Source: an uncultured Erysipelotrichaceae bacterium (GTDB taxonomy: Bacteria > Bacillota_I > Bacilli_A > Erysipelotrichales > Coprobacillaceae). Taken from it: a DNA stretch of 25,639 bases. A program made the translations under genes and the position numbers. Below, piece after piece: positions 1 through 6,132 of this stretch (positions are counted from its first letter, which is position 1; each line of letters begins with the position of its first letter). The notes under the pieces are model-generated. The model searched no databases. It saw nothing but the letters and a program-made list of their open reading frames with translations, and had not been told where the DNA came from. The stretch spans positions 1-25,639 of the forward strand of contig UQVG01000004.1 of NCBI GenBank assembly GCA_900544435.1. The letters are read 5' to 3'.

Positions 1-262
1 AAACAATCGCAATTGTTTCTTCACTATAATGCATTTGATATGTATCTTTCACTCTTTCTCTTTGAAGATAATCTTTCAAACAATCATATACATTTAAACT
101 ATGTTCAAGTAATCCACCATCATAGCTTCCATGAAATCTTGCACTGGCAGGTGCTTCAAAGAAATCAGAATGTGGAGATAATAAATATTCAAGAAGTTTT
201 TCACTTCCAGGTCTTTTTATATTTGTTTTATATAATTCTATAAATCTTTCTTTATTTGTCAT
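1..262 (-). CDS. HD-domain-like hydrolase, N-terminal part (runs off the window)
   Basis: The reverse strand reads open from an ATG at 262-260 to the window edge, giving 87 residues with no stop, so the C-terminal part is missing. The protein begins MTNKERFIELYKTNIKRPG and contains SARFHGSYDGGLLEHSLNVY. The GGLLEHS-N-VY pattern is the first histidine helix of HD-superfamily phosphohydrolases, as in the C-terminal part of YhaM-type proteins and many small proteins annotated simply as hydrolases. The following HD pair would lie outside the window. A GAGGAA ribosome binding site lies a few bases upstream of the ATG, which fixes the start. Substrate cannot be inferred. The coding frame is convincing; the family is a moderately confident call from one motif. 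Confidence 0.7.
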   Translation of the reverse strand, partial: MTNKERFIELYKTNIKRPGSEKLLEYLLSPHSDFFEAPASARFHGSYDGGLLEHSLNVYDCLKDYLQRERVKDTYQMHYSEETIAIV

Positions 263-283
263 AATCATTCCTCTTTTTTTTAT

Positions 284-312
284 ATTTTATCGAAAACATG
301 CTTTTTCTTCAA
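284..312 (-). promoter_or_regulatory. Sigma-A promoter of the HD-type hydrolase gene
   Basis: On the minus strand TTGAAG (312-307) is followed after 17 bases by TAAAAT (289-284). The predicted start lies about 15 bases before the GAGGAA ribosome binding site of the gene starting at 262. Four of six -35 bases and five of six -10 bases match consensus. Confidence 0.55.
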
Positions 313-366
313 TAAAAGTATGAAATAAAATATCAAGGACATACTAGAAATGAAAGAAGGAATAAA

Positions 367-870
367 ATGAAAAGATATATTATAACGTTGATACTTTTAA
401 TAACTTGTACTTTTACTTTAACAGGCTGTAGAAATCAAACAACAGATAGTGGTTTTAAAGGGAATGTAGAAATTGCTTGGGATGATGTAAAAGATGATTT
501 TGATCAGATAGATCAAGATGTTGAAAATGATACCTCTAAACAAGATGTTAAAGCTTTAACACAAACAATTTTAGATGGTTATGATAAAATCAAAGAAGGA
601 ATTACTCAAGACAATCAAGAGGAAGCTAAAAAAGTTTATGAAGCTGCAAGTCGATTAGAGTATATAGAAAAAAATACAGATCAAAAGTTATCAAGTGAAG
701 AAAAAGAAATTTTAGAATTAGGAAAGAAAACGAAAACATTGATGATGCATTATTATGGAAATGGGGAAGGTGTTTTTCAAGATGCTGTAGATGATGTAGA
801 AAATGGGATTGATCGCGTAAAAAATTTTACTGAAGAAAAATGGAATGATTTTAAAGATAAATTAGAGTAG
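367..870 (+). CDS. Small secreted lipoprotein, function unknown
   Basis: This 167-residue protein has a classical lipoprotein signal: a short basic start (MKRY), a hydrophobic stretch at residues 5-17 and the lipobox LTGC with the lipidated cysteine at position 21. The mature part is highly charged, rich in Asp, Glu and Lys, and predicted to be mostly helical. It would be tethered to the outer face of the membrane. I recognise no enzyme motif and no named family; short helical lipoproteins of this sort are common in low-GC Gram-positives. The start is supported by GAAGGAATAAA directly before the ATG. The stop codon lies inside a hairpin terminator, and the tRNA genes that follow have their own promoter. 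Confidence 0.8.
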   Translation: MKRYIITLILLITCTFTLTGCRNQTTDSGFKGNVEIAWDDVKDDFDQIDQDVENDTSKQDVKALTQTILDGYDKIKEGITQDNQEEAKKVYEAASRLEYIEKNTDQKLSSEEKEILELGKKTKTLMMHYYGNGEGVFQDAVDDVENGIDRVKNFTEEKWNDFKDKLE

Positions 871-892
871 GGAATACTCTTTTTTTATTTTT
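864..892 (+). terminator. Rho-independent terminator of the lipoprotein gene
   Basis: AGAGTA (864-869), loop GGGAA and TACTCT (875-880) form a perfect 6-bp stem followed by a long T-rich tract. The 5' arm overlaps the TAG stop of the lipoprotein gene. Confidence 0.75.
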
Positions 893-895
893 TGC

Positions 896-924
896 TTGTT
901 TTATAATAAAGGTCTTGTTATAAT
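896..924 (+). promoter_or_regulatory. Sigma-A promoter of the tRNA-Leu/tRNA-Gly unit
   Basis: TTGTTT (896-901) and TATAAT (919-924) are separated by 17 bases. The predicted start near 931 is about 8 bases before the mature tRNA-Leu. A second TATAAT at 902-907 has no well-placed -35 partner. Confidence 0.7.
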
Positions 925-938
925 AATAAGGCACACAA

Positions 939-1025
939 GCCCGAATGGCGAAATTGGTAGACGCAGCAGACTCAAAATCTGCCGGTGTAACAGCTGTACC
1001 GGTTCGAGTCCGGTTTCGGGCACCA
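939..1025 (+). tRNA. tRNA-Leu (anticodon CAA)
   Basis: This 87-base class II tRNA has acceptor arms GCCCGAA (939-945) and TTCGGGC (1015-1021), discriminator A and an encoded CCA (1023-1025). The anticodon stem is GCAGA/TCTGC around the loop CTCAAAA, which gives anticodon CAA, reading UUG. A long variable arm follows, then the T arm CCGGTTCGAGTCCGG. The variable arm and the A after the acceptor stem fit leucine. The gene is complete. Confidence 0.97.
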
Positions 1026-1030
1026 TACTT

Positions 1031-1104
1031 GCGGGTGTAGTTCAATGGTAGAACTTCAGCCTTCCAAGCTGACTACGTGGGTTCGATTCCCATCACCCGC
1101 TCCA
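1031..1104 (+). tRNA. tRNA-Gly (anticodon UCC)
   Basis: This 74-base tRNA has acceptor arms GCGGGTG (1031-1037) and CACCCGC (1094-1100), discriminator T and an encoded CCA (1102-1104). The anticodon stem TCAGC/GCTGA encloses the loop CTTCCAA, so the anticodon is TCC (UCC), reading GGA and GGG. It lies five bases after the tRNA-Leu and is presumably co-transcribed with it. Confidence 0.97.
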
Positions 1105-1113
1105 AGTGATGAT

Positions 1114-1141
1114 AACATCTCTGATGAGATGTTTTTATTAT
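1114..1141 (+). terminator. Terminator of the tRNA unit
   Basis: AACATCTC (1114-1121), loop TGAT and GAGATGTT (1126-1133) make an 8-bp perfect stem followed by a T-rich stretch. It sits ten bases after the tRNA-Gly CCA. Confidence 0.8.
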
Positions 1142-1156
1142 ATTTAAAACAAATGG

Positions 1157-1185
1157 TTGACAGATGGTGACAATTTGTATATAAT
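1157..1185 (+). promoter_or_regulatory. Consensus sigma-A promoter of the aroF T-box transcript
   Basis: Perfect TTGACA (1157-1162) and perfect TATAAT (1180-1185) are separated by exactly 17 bases. Transcription should start near 1192 and run into the T-box leader. An ideal promoter fits a gene whose real control is exercised by the leader rather than at initiation. Confidence 0.9.
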
Positions 1186-1199
1186 GTAATCACATTTGA

Positions 1200-1460
1200 T
1201 ATAAATACTGTGAAAAGAAAGAGTAGACGTTGATCTTTAGCGTAGAGATTTCCTGGTAGGTGAAAAGGAAAGTAGAGATTTTTGTTGAATTCATCTTGGA
1301 GTAGAGTGTTGAACAGTTTTAAGTAGGCATCTCCGGTTACACCCGTTAAAGTGGAAGAGTATGATTGTACTCGATGAGGTTAGTATAGTAATATACTAAT
1401 AAACAAAGGTGGTATCACGAAGCGATAGCTCTCGTCCTTAGAGGATGAGAGCTTTTTTAT
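1200..1460 (+). promoter_or_regulatory. Phe-specific T-box leader of aroF
   Basis: A T-box riboswitch senses uncharged tRNA and permits readthrough into the gene. Seen here are the stem I apical region with GGTAGGTGAAAAGG (about 1255-1268), the specifier context GAA-TTC-ATCTTGGAG with TTC at 1290-1292, a stem III hairpin TTAGTATA/TATACTAA (about 1379-1399), the T-box core AAAGGTGGTATCACGA (1405-1420) and the terminator. TTC is a phenylalanine codon. The pheST leader in this window carries the same GAATTCA context, which supports the specifier assignment. The core departs slightly from the usual GGTACC but the ACC-end-binding GGTGG is intact. Between the tRNA unit and aroF nothing else of note was seen. 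Confidence 0.9.
1427..1459 (+). terminator. T-box intrinsic terminator upstream of aroF
   Basis: AGCTCTCGTCCT (1427-1438), loop TAG and AGGATGAGAGCT (1442-1453) form a 12-bp stem with one G-T pair, followed by six T residues. Its 5' arm competes with the antiterminator formed by the GGTGG core just upstream. Confidence 0.9.
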
Positions 1461-1497
1461 TTATATCAAGGGAAATGAAGAAAAGGGGACAATTAAT

Positions 1498-2514
1498 ATG
1501 ATTATTGTAATGAAATCAACAGCATCTAAAGAAGATGTAGAAAAAGTATCAGGATCAGTAGAAAAATTAGGGTTAAGAGTAAATGTTGTAAATGGGGCAA
1601 CACAATCAGTTATTGGAATTATTGGAGATACAACAAAAGTAGATCCAGAATCGATTGAAGTCGATCCAGCCGTAGAAAAGGTCATGCATGTATCAGAACC
1701 ATATAAATTAGCTAATAGAGCTTTCCATCCAGAAGATTCAGTCATTGATGTTGGTGGCGTTAAAATTGGTGGTGGACATCTAGCAGTGATTGCAGGACCA
1801 TGTTCAGTAGAAAGCAAGGAACAAGTCATTGAAATCGCTAAAGCAGCCAAAGCAGCAGGAGCAAATCTTTTAAGAGGTGGAGCATTCAAACCAAGAACAT
1901 CACCATATGCCTTCCAAGGAATGGGATCAGCAGGATTAGATATTCTAGTAGCAGCTAAAGAAGCAACAGGACTACCAATCGTTTCAGAATTGATGGATGC
2001 AGAATACTTAGATGAATTCATTGAAAAAGTAGACTTGATTCAAATAGGAGCAAGAAACATGCAAAACTTTGATTTATTAAAGAAAGTAGGGAAAGCAACA
2101 AAGAAACCTATTTTGTTAAAAAGAGGATTGAGTGCAACATATCAAGAATGGATCATGTCAGCAGAATATATCATGGCAAGTGGAAATCCAAATGTCATCT
2201 TATGTGAAAGAGGAGTAAGAACATTTGAATCATATACAAGAAATACATTAGATTTACAAGCAATCCCAGTGATCAAAGAATTGACACACTTACCAATCAT
2301 TATCGATCCAAGTCATGCCGGAGGAAAATGGTGGTTAGTGAATCCAATGGCAAAAGCAGCAGTCGCAGCAGGATGTGATGGATTAATGATAGAAGTGCAT
2401 AACAATCCAGAAAAAGCATTATGTGATGGACCACAATCATTAAAACCAGCCAAATTCGAACAATTAATGAAAGAAATAAAACCAATTGCAGATGCAGTAG
2501 GTAAAGAAATATAA
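1498..2514 (+). CDS. aroF: 3-deoxy-7-phosphoheptulonate (DAHP) synthase
   Basis: This enzyme condenses phosphoenolpyruvate and erythrose 4-phosphate to DAHP, the first step of the shikimate pathway to Phe, Tyr and Trp. The 338 residues match the type I-beta form with an N-terminal ferredoxin-like regulatory domain (about 1-75), followed by the TIM-barrel core. Visible core motifs are AGPCSVES with the metal-binding Cys102, LRGGAFKPRTSPYAFQG (125-141), LLKRG (206-210), IDPSHAGGK with His274, and MIEVHNNPEKALCDG (297-311). All expected ligands are present. The start follows a GGGGA ribosome binding site and the frame opens directly after the T-box. In Thermotoga-type enzymes this N-terminal domain mediates feedback inhibition by Phe/Tyr, so both transcript and enzyme may respond to aromatic amino acids here. 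No other aro gene is adjacent. Confidence 0.96.
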   Translation: MIIVMKSTASKEDVEKVSGSVEKLGLRVNVVNGATQSVIGIIGDTTKVDPESIEVDPAVEKVMHVSEPYKLANRAFHPEDSVIDVGGVKIGGGHLAVIAGPCSVESKEQVIEIAKAAKAAGANLLRGGAFKPRTSPYAFQGMGSAGLDILVAAKEATGLPIVSELMDAEYLDEFIEKVDLIQIGARNMQNFDLLKKVGKATKKPILLKRGLSATYQEWIMSAEYIMASGNPNVILCERGVRTFESYTRNTLDLQAIPVIKELTHLPIIIDPSHAGGKWWLVNPMAKAAVAAGCDGLMIEVHNNPEKALCDGPQSLKPAKFEQLMKEIKPIADAVGKEI

Positions 2515-2537
2515 AAAGTACCACCATTGGTGGTACT
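2511..2537. terminator. Shared convergent terminator between aroF and the DUF1287 gene
   Basis: AGTACCACC (2517-2525), loop ATT and GGTGGTACT (2529-2537) form a perfect 9-bp stem. On the minus strand it is followed by a run of T residues (2517-2513), making a good terminator for the gene at 2536-3171, whose TAG overlaps the stem. On the plus strand there is no T run, so it would act on aroF only weakly or as a 3'-end stabiliser. Confidence 0.75.
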
Positions 2538-3171
2538 AAGATATACGGTAATGACCGATAATATCATTTCTTTTTTCTAAAATATCTTCTTCATAAAAGC
2601 GTTGATGGGGATAAGCATGGTGAATCACAAAAGTGATTCCCTTTTTATTTCGATAATTAGAAATAATACCAATATGTTTTTTAAAAACAATAATATCGCC
2701 ACCTTGCCACTTATCTAAATCATAAATATCGAGAGTTAAAGATAAGGCATGTCTTTTAAAATAAACATTTAAATTTCTTACACGTCGAAAATCAATATTT
2801 TTATCAGGATGTTCAACTTGATAACTTTGAGGATTTTCTCTAATATCTTGATCTACAAGAATTTGTAGATCATAACCAGCATTCAATAAACCAAATGCGA
2901 CAACATCACTGCATACACCATAATGATCTGTTGGATAACCACCTTGATAATATTTACTTTTATATTGAGGTTTTGTTTCAATATATTTTCTAACGTTTTG
3001 TAAGATATCACTTTGATCATCAATACCATCATGATCTTGATCATTTTTACTTTTATAAGTTTCAATATTAAAATCTTTATTTGTATATTTTAGATGTGGT
3101 ATTAAATTATTTTGATAAAGAAGATAAGTGATTAAAATGATAGGAACAAGTATTATAATGATTTTCTTCAT
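2536..3171 (-). CDS. DUF1287 family protein with an N-terminal membrane anchor
   Basis: This 211-residue protein begins with an uncleaved-looking hydrophobic segment (residues 3-19) and would be exposed outside the membrane. An aspartate-rich stretch DQDHDGIDDQ (44-53) resembles a calcium-binding loop. The core matches the DUF1287 family, which has an NlpC/P60-like papain fold: GVCSDVV with candidate nucleophile Cys87, WQGGDIIVFKKHIGII with His166, and FVIHHAYP (181-188) near the expected polar residue. The family is thought to act on cell-wall or amide substrates but its reaction is not established. The start codon overlaps the stop of the upstream SEC-C gene as TAATG, so translation is probably coupled. 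Family call is good; function is inferred. Confidence 0.8.
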   Translation of the reverse strand: MKKIIIILVPIILITYLLYQNNLIPHLKYTNKDFNIETYKSKNDQDHDGIDDQSDILQNVRKYIETKPQYKSKYYQGGYPTDHYGVCSDVVAFGLLNAGYDLQILVDQDIRENPQSYQVEHPDKNIDFRRVRNLNVYFKRHALSLTLDIYDLDKWQGGDIIVFKKHIGIISNYRNKKGITFVIHHAYPHQRFYEEDILEKRNDIIGHYRIS

Positions 3172-3845
3172 TATTTACCACAACATTTTTTATATTTTTT
3201 ACCACTTCCACATGGACAAGGATCATTACGACCTACTTTGATGACTTTTGTTGGTTTTCTTTTACCAAAATCATTTTGTTGTTTTTCAATTTGTGCATAT
3301 TTTAAAGCTAAATCTTCTTCATTTATTGCTTTAAGAATTTCTACAACATGATGAATAATATTTTCTGTTTCAACATTATATTCAATAGATAGAGGTAGAT
3401 GTTTTTGAATCATATTTTTTAATTCTTGAGGATGATTTTGTTTATAAAGACAAGTAAAATAAGCATCCATGATTTCATAATCATAAGGATAACGTTCAAG
3501 TAATTCTTGAAAATAAGAAATTCCTTTATCACTTTCTTGATGATAATAAGATAAAGCAAGGTTTTTATAAAAAGGGCAAAGATATTTATCGTCTTTAAAG
3601 AAACTGATAAAGTCTTGATGAAATTCTATACTTTCAGGATATTTCTTTTCTTGAATAAAAAGTTGACTTAATTGATTGAACTTTTCTTGAAGATGATAAT
3701 TAAAACCGAAGAGTTGACCAAGTTCTAATAAACTAGGTTGGTTTTCAAGATACCCTTTAAATTCATTCCATAATTGATAAAGTTCTTTTAAATGATTTGT
3801 ACTTTCTATTTTCTTTAATAATATTTCTTTTTCCATGAGGGTCAC
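3171..3845 (-). CDS. Helical-repeat protein with a C-terminal SEC-C zinc motif
   Basis: The 224-residue soluble protein ends in [19 protein letters not shown], the SEC-C motif first described at the SecA C-terminus, with ligands Cys210, Cys212, Cys221 and Cys222. The preceding 190 residues are helical and read like degenerate TPR repeats ([39 protein letters not shown]). Stand-alone SEC-C proteins are widespread; the motif binds zinc and in SecA contacts SecB or ribosomes, but the partner here is unknown. It is the first gene of a two-gene unit with the DUF1287 protein. The minus-strand sequence before the ATG carries AAAAAGGAGTGACC, a good ribosome binding site. Confidence 0.85.
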   Translation of the reverse strand: MTLMEKEILLKKIESTNHLKELYQLWNEFKGYLENQPSLLELGQLFGFNYHLQEKFNQLSQLFIQEKKYPESIEFHQDFISFFKDDKYLCPFYKNLALSYYHQESDKGISYFQELLERYPYDYEIMDAYFTCLYKQNHPQELKNMIQKHLPLSIEYNVETENIIHHVVEILKAINEEDLALKYAQIEKQQNDFGKRKPTKVIKVGRNDPCPCGSGKKYKKCCGK

Positions 3846-3878
3846 TCCTTTTTCTAATCATACCATAAAATGTCACAT

Positions 3879-3907
3879 TTGGTAAAAACAAAACTATTGT
3901 GTATAAT
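3879..3907 (+). promoter_or_regulatory. Sigma-A promoter of the membrane-protein pair
   Basis: TTGGTA (3879-3884), a 17-base spacer and TATAAT (3902-3907). The predicted start near 3914 leaves a very short leader before the ATG at 3925, so the GGTGAG ribosome binding site (3914-3919) would sit at the 5' end of the RNA. Confidence 0.6.
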
Positions 3908-3924
3908 AGTTGTGGTGAGAAAAT

Positions 3925-4767
3925 ATGGATCAAAAACATAAATCAAATTTAATTATTACATGTTTATGCTTGATAATCGTGTTTGTTTCGTTAATTACGA
4001 TGTATGATAATTATTCTTTTCATACTTATGGAACAAAAGTCTATTATGATTATTTTTTATCATTAGATCATCAAGGCAATACATTACAGGATTATGAATT
4101 GTATAAAGATCAATCTAATTATCATTGTGGAGATGGAACACTTGTTTTAGGTAAGCTTGATTCACTTGTAGATGGGCAAGATATTGAAGTGATTTTACAA
4201 ATAAAATCAAAAAATAAAAAATATCAACTAAGCTATCCTTTAAAGTATTTAAATGGTGGTAGCTATGATTTAGAAAATAAAGAGGATTTAAAACAATTAA
4301 AAGATATTGATCAAGTCCGTTTATTAATTAAAGATGAAAATCAAAAAACAGTTTATCAACATGCTTTAAAATTAAAACAAGTACAAAAACTTTCATGTTC
4401 ATCAAAAACATTTAAAGTAGAAAATGCTTGTGTAAGTGATGATTTTATGAGATTAGGTTATTTAACCTCTTCAGATCAAGCATTGTTAAAGAAATATCCT
4501 CATATTTCTTTAGAGTATCGTTATTTAAAAAGTAATAAATTAAATGAAAAAAATGATAAAAATTATATTGTGTTTAAAAAAATTACAGGGAAAACAAAAG
4601 AAATCGTTAATCAAAAAAATTATCAAACATATGATCATGATATTACTCAAGGATCATTAAAAAAGAAGAAGATAAGTGTTGTTATTATTTTATCAAAAGA
4701 TCAAAGTGAAAAAAGTTATGTTTTTAAATTGAATTTTTCAAAGGAAAATGGTGGTTTTAATGAATAA
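3925..4767 (+). CDS. Single-pass membrane protein with a large external domain, unknown
   Basis: I do not recognise this 280-residue protein. One hydrophobic segment lies at residues 9-26 (LIITCLCLIIVFVSLITM). Positive residues before it suggest the remaining 250 residues are outside. The exterior part is rich in Lys, Asp and Tyr and alternates in a beta-like way. It holds three cysteines (68, 158, 169) that could form a disulfide. No catalytic motif was seen. The start follows GGTGAG closely. The next gene overlaps its 3' end by eight bases from the preferred start, so the two are probably translated together and may work as one membrane unit. Confidence 0.75.
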   Translation: MDQKHKSNLIITCLCLIIVFVSLITMYDNYSFHTYGTKVYYDYFLSLDHQGNTLQDYELYKDQSNYHCGDGTLVLGKLDSLVDGQDIEVILQIKSKNKKYQLSYPLKYLNGGSYDLENKEDLKQLKDIDQVRLLIKDENQKTVYQHALKLKQVQKLSCSSKTFKVENACVSDDFMRLGYLTSSDQALLKKYPHISLEYRYLKSNKLNEKNDKNYIVFKKITGKTKEIVNQKNYQTYDHDITQGSLKKKKISVVIILSKDQSEKSYVFKLNFSKENGGFNE

Positions 4768-5215
4768 AGAAAGATATTTAAAATTAAAAAAAGATTTTAT
4801 TGTCTTATATCTTGCTAGAAATGGCATTATGACTTTTTTCATTACTCTTTGTGCTTTTGGAATAGATTTATCAAAGTATTATCAAATATCACTAACAGAT
4901 ACAATTCCTTATTTATTTGTTAATAATATTTTTACTTTTATGTATTTTTGTTTAGTATGGATTTTTAATTATTTATTATTTGAATTATTTAAAATCATCA
5001 GTGATTGGTATGACCAAACACATCATCAAACATTTAAGTTTATGTATCATGAACATAATTATTCTATTTCATGGGTGATGTATGTCTTGATGATTATTTT
5101 ATTAGTGGTTATTCAAATAATCTCTTTACCAAAATTATTTCATTATGATGCTTATTTAATGTTTGGATTTATGGTTTTACGTTCACTTAAACAAATATAT
5201 AAAAAGAGACTCTAA
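4760..5215 (+). CDS. Small multi-pass membrane protein, unknown
   Basis: The frame opens at ATG 4748, but I prefer ATG 4760 (MNKERYLKLKKDF, 151 residues). The purine-rich AAGGA at 4741-4745 is too close to 4748, and AATGGTGG precedes 4760 at a usable distance. Hydrophobic segments are seen around residues 14-35, 46-73, 98-123 and 127-141, with charged loops between. The C-terminus is basic (LKQIYKKRL). No family is recognised. It overlaps the preceding gene and ends just before a hairpin shared with the convergent sspI. Confidence 0.7.
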   Translation: MNKERYLKLKKDFIVLYLARNGIMTFFITLCAFGIDLSKYYQISLTDTIPYLFVNNIFTFMYFCLVWIFNYLLFELFKIISDWYDQTHHQTFKFMYHEHNYSISWVMYVLMIILLVVIQIISLPKLFHYDAYLMFGFMVLRSLKQIYKKRL

Positions 5216-5225
5216 AAAGAGTCTA
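5202..5225 (-). terminator. Terminator of sspI
   Basis: AGACTC (5207-5212) and GAGTCT (5219-5224) pair around TAAAAA. On the minus strand the stem is followed by CTTTTTATAT, giving a terminator whose 5' arm overlaps the sspI stop. On the plus strand the hairpin overlaps the stop region of the membrane protein gene but lacks a T run. Confidence 0.6.
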
Positions 5226-5417
5226 CTTTAATAAATGACTAAGCTTGTCAAGTAATTCATCTTTTGAACTTAAAGAATTATAATAGGTTTCAAATAAAAC
5301 CCCTAATCCTGGAAGAATAGTTTCTTCTTTAGAGGCAATACCACTTTCAATAATTTCTTTAAGCTCACTACTTGAACAATCATGTAGTCTAAAAAATATA
5401 GCTTGTCGAATATCCAT
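5223..5417 (-). CDS. sspI: Small acid-soluble spore protein SspI
   Basis: The 64-residue product (MDIRQAIFFRLHDC...) carries the SspI family signature ILPGLGVLFE together with an N-terminal D-IR-AI motif and a C-terminal helix ending in LLK. Family members are about 65-70 residues and are made in the forespore. The open frame extends 23 codons further upstream, but ATG 5417-5415 is preferred because it gives the family's usual N-terminus and is preceded by AGGGAGTGATAAA. This is the strongest direct evidence that the organism forms endospores. A hairpin covers the ribosome binding site (see the separate entry). No clear sigma-G promoter was found; a TATAAT lies on the minus strand at 5462-5457. 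Confidence 0.85.
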   Translation of the reverse strand: MDIRQAIFFRLHDCSSSELKEIIESGIASKEETILPGLGVLFETYYNSLSSKDELLDKLSHLLK

Positions 5418-5421
5418 TTTA

Positions 5422-5441
5422 TCACTCCCTAAAAAGAGTGG
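5422..5441 (-). promoter_or_regulatory. Hairpin covering the sspI ribosome binding site
   Basis: In the sspI messenger CCACTC (5441-5436) can pair with GAGTGA (5427-5422) around CTTTTTAG and the GG of the Shine-Dalgarno. The GAGTG of AGGGAGTG is thus in the 3' arm, eight bases or fewer from the ATG. The stem is only 5-6 bp, so any effect on translation would be modest. Confidence 0.4.
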
Positions 5442-5463
5442 ACCAAAAAGGAGAAAATTATAC

Positions 5464-6132
5464 ATGATAGAAACCAAAACAATCATTTTAAATGAACAAG
5501 AAATTACGTATAAGATTCATTATAAAAAGATTAAGAATTGTTATTTAAGAGTAGAAAAAGGAGAAGTAGTAATTAGCTGTTCTCCTTTGTTTCCTCAAGG
5601 TGAAATAGAAAAATTAATGAGAAATCACCAAGAAGAAATACTTGAACAAATAAGAGGTTACGTGCCAAAATATAAATATCAAGATGGTGGCTATGTTTAT
5701 TTGTTTAATCAGCAATATCAAATTGTTTTAAAAGATATGAATATAAAAAAATGTGCTATTCATGGACAACGAATCTATGTTTATTCTAAAAATATACAAG
5801 CAGTTATAGAACTTTTTTTAAAACAAGAATTAATGAAGTATTTAAAAGAAAAAATGAGTTTTTATTTAAGTACTAGCTTTCATCATGCTTTTCCTGAAAT
5901 ACAAATTAAAAAGATGAAAAGAAGATGGGGTGCTTGTTTTTATCAAAAAAATAAAGTGTGTTTTAATCTTGTTTTAGCACATGTGGATAAGAATTTGATA
6001 GATTATGTCATTGTGCATGAATTATGTCATTTTATTGAAGCTAATCATTCTAAAGCGTTTTATCAAGAAATAGAAAAAAGAATGCCAGATTATAAAGAAA
6101 GAGAAAGATTATTAAAGGATGTGGGAATATGA
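5464..6132 (+). CDS. YgjP-like zinc metallopeptidase (M48/SprT-like, DUF45)
   Basis: The 222-residue protein matches the YgjP-like metallopeptidase family. An N-terminal beta-rich region (residues 8-60) contains KKIKNCYLRVEKGEVVISCS. The C-terminal catalytic part holds RRWGACFYQKNKVCFN followed by VIVHELCHFIEANHSKAFY. The zinc ligands are His185 and His189 of the HExxH motif with Glu186 as base; the third ligand is His195. The product is cytoplasmic, with no signal peptide. Biological substrates of this family are not established. The start has AAAGGAGAAAATTATAC directly upstream. The stop overlaps the ATG of the next gene (ATGA), making this the first gene of a four-gene coupled run. Confidence 0.88.
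   Translation: MIETKTIILNEQEITYKIHYKKIKNCYLRVEKGEVVISCSPLFPQGEIEKLMRNHQEEILEQIRGYVPKYKYQDGGYVYLFNQQYQIVLKDMNIKKCAIHGQRIYVYSKNIQAVIELFLKQELMKYLKEKMSFYLSTSFHHAFPEIQIKKMKRRWGACFYQKNKVCFNLVLAHVDKNLIDYVIVHELCHFIEANHSKAFYQEIEKRMPDYKERERLLKDVGI

Noticed and set aside
13..243. Plus-strand 76-codon frame at the window start
   Set aside because: It is antisense to the convincing HD-type hydrolase frame and has unlikely His/Phe-rich composition.
851..1045. Minus-strand 64-codon frame across the lipoprotein terminator and tRNA-Leu
   Set aside because: It lies antisense to a clear tRNA and terminator, has no ribosome binding site, and its Arg/Thr-rich composition comes from the tRNA sequence.
939..1104. 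tRNA genes as an integration site of a mobile element
   Set aside because: No integrase, direct repeat of a tRNA end or change of base composition is seen nearby.
1461..2021. Long minus-strand frame (186 codons) inside aroF
   Set aside because: It is the antisense shadow of aroF, with Pro/Ser/Thr-rich composition typical of a mirrored coding frame and no start signal.
5418..5486. Longer sspI product of 87 residues starting at 5486
   Set aside because: The extra 23 residues do not occur in the family, lack a ribosome binding site and overlap the divergent gene's start.
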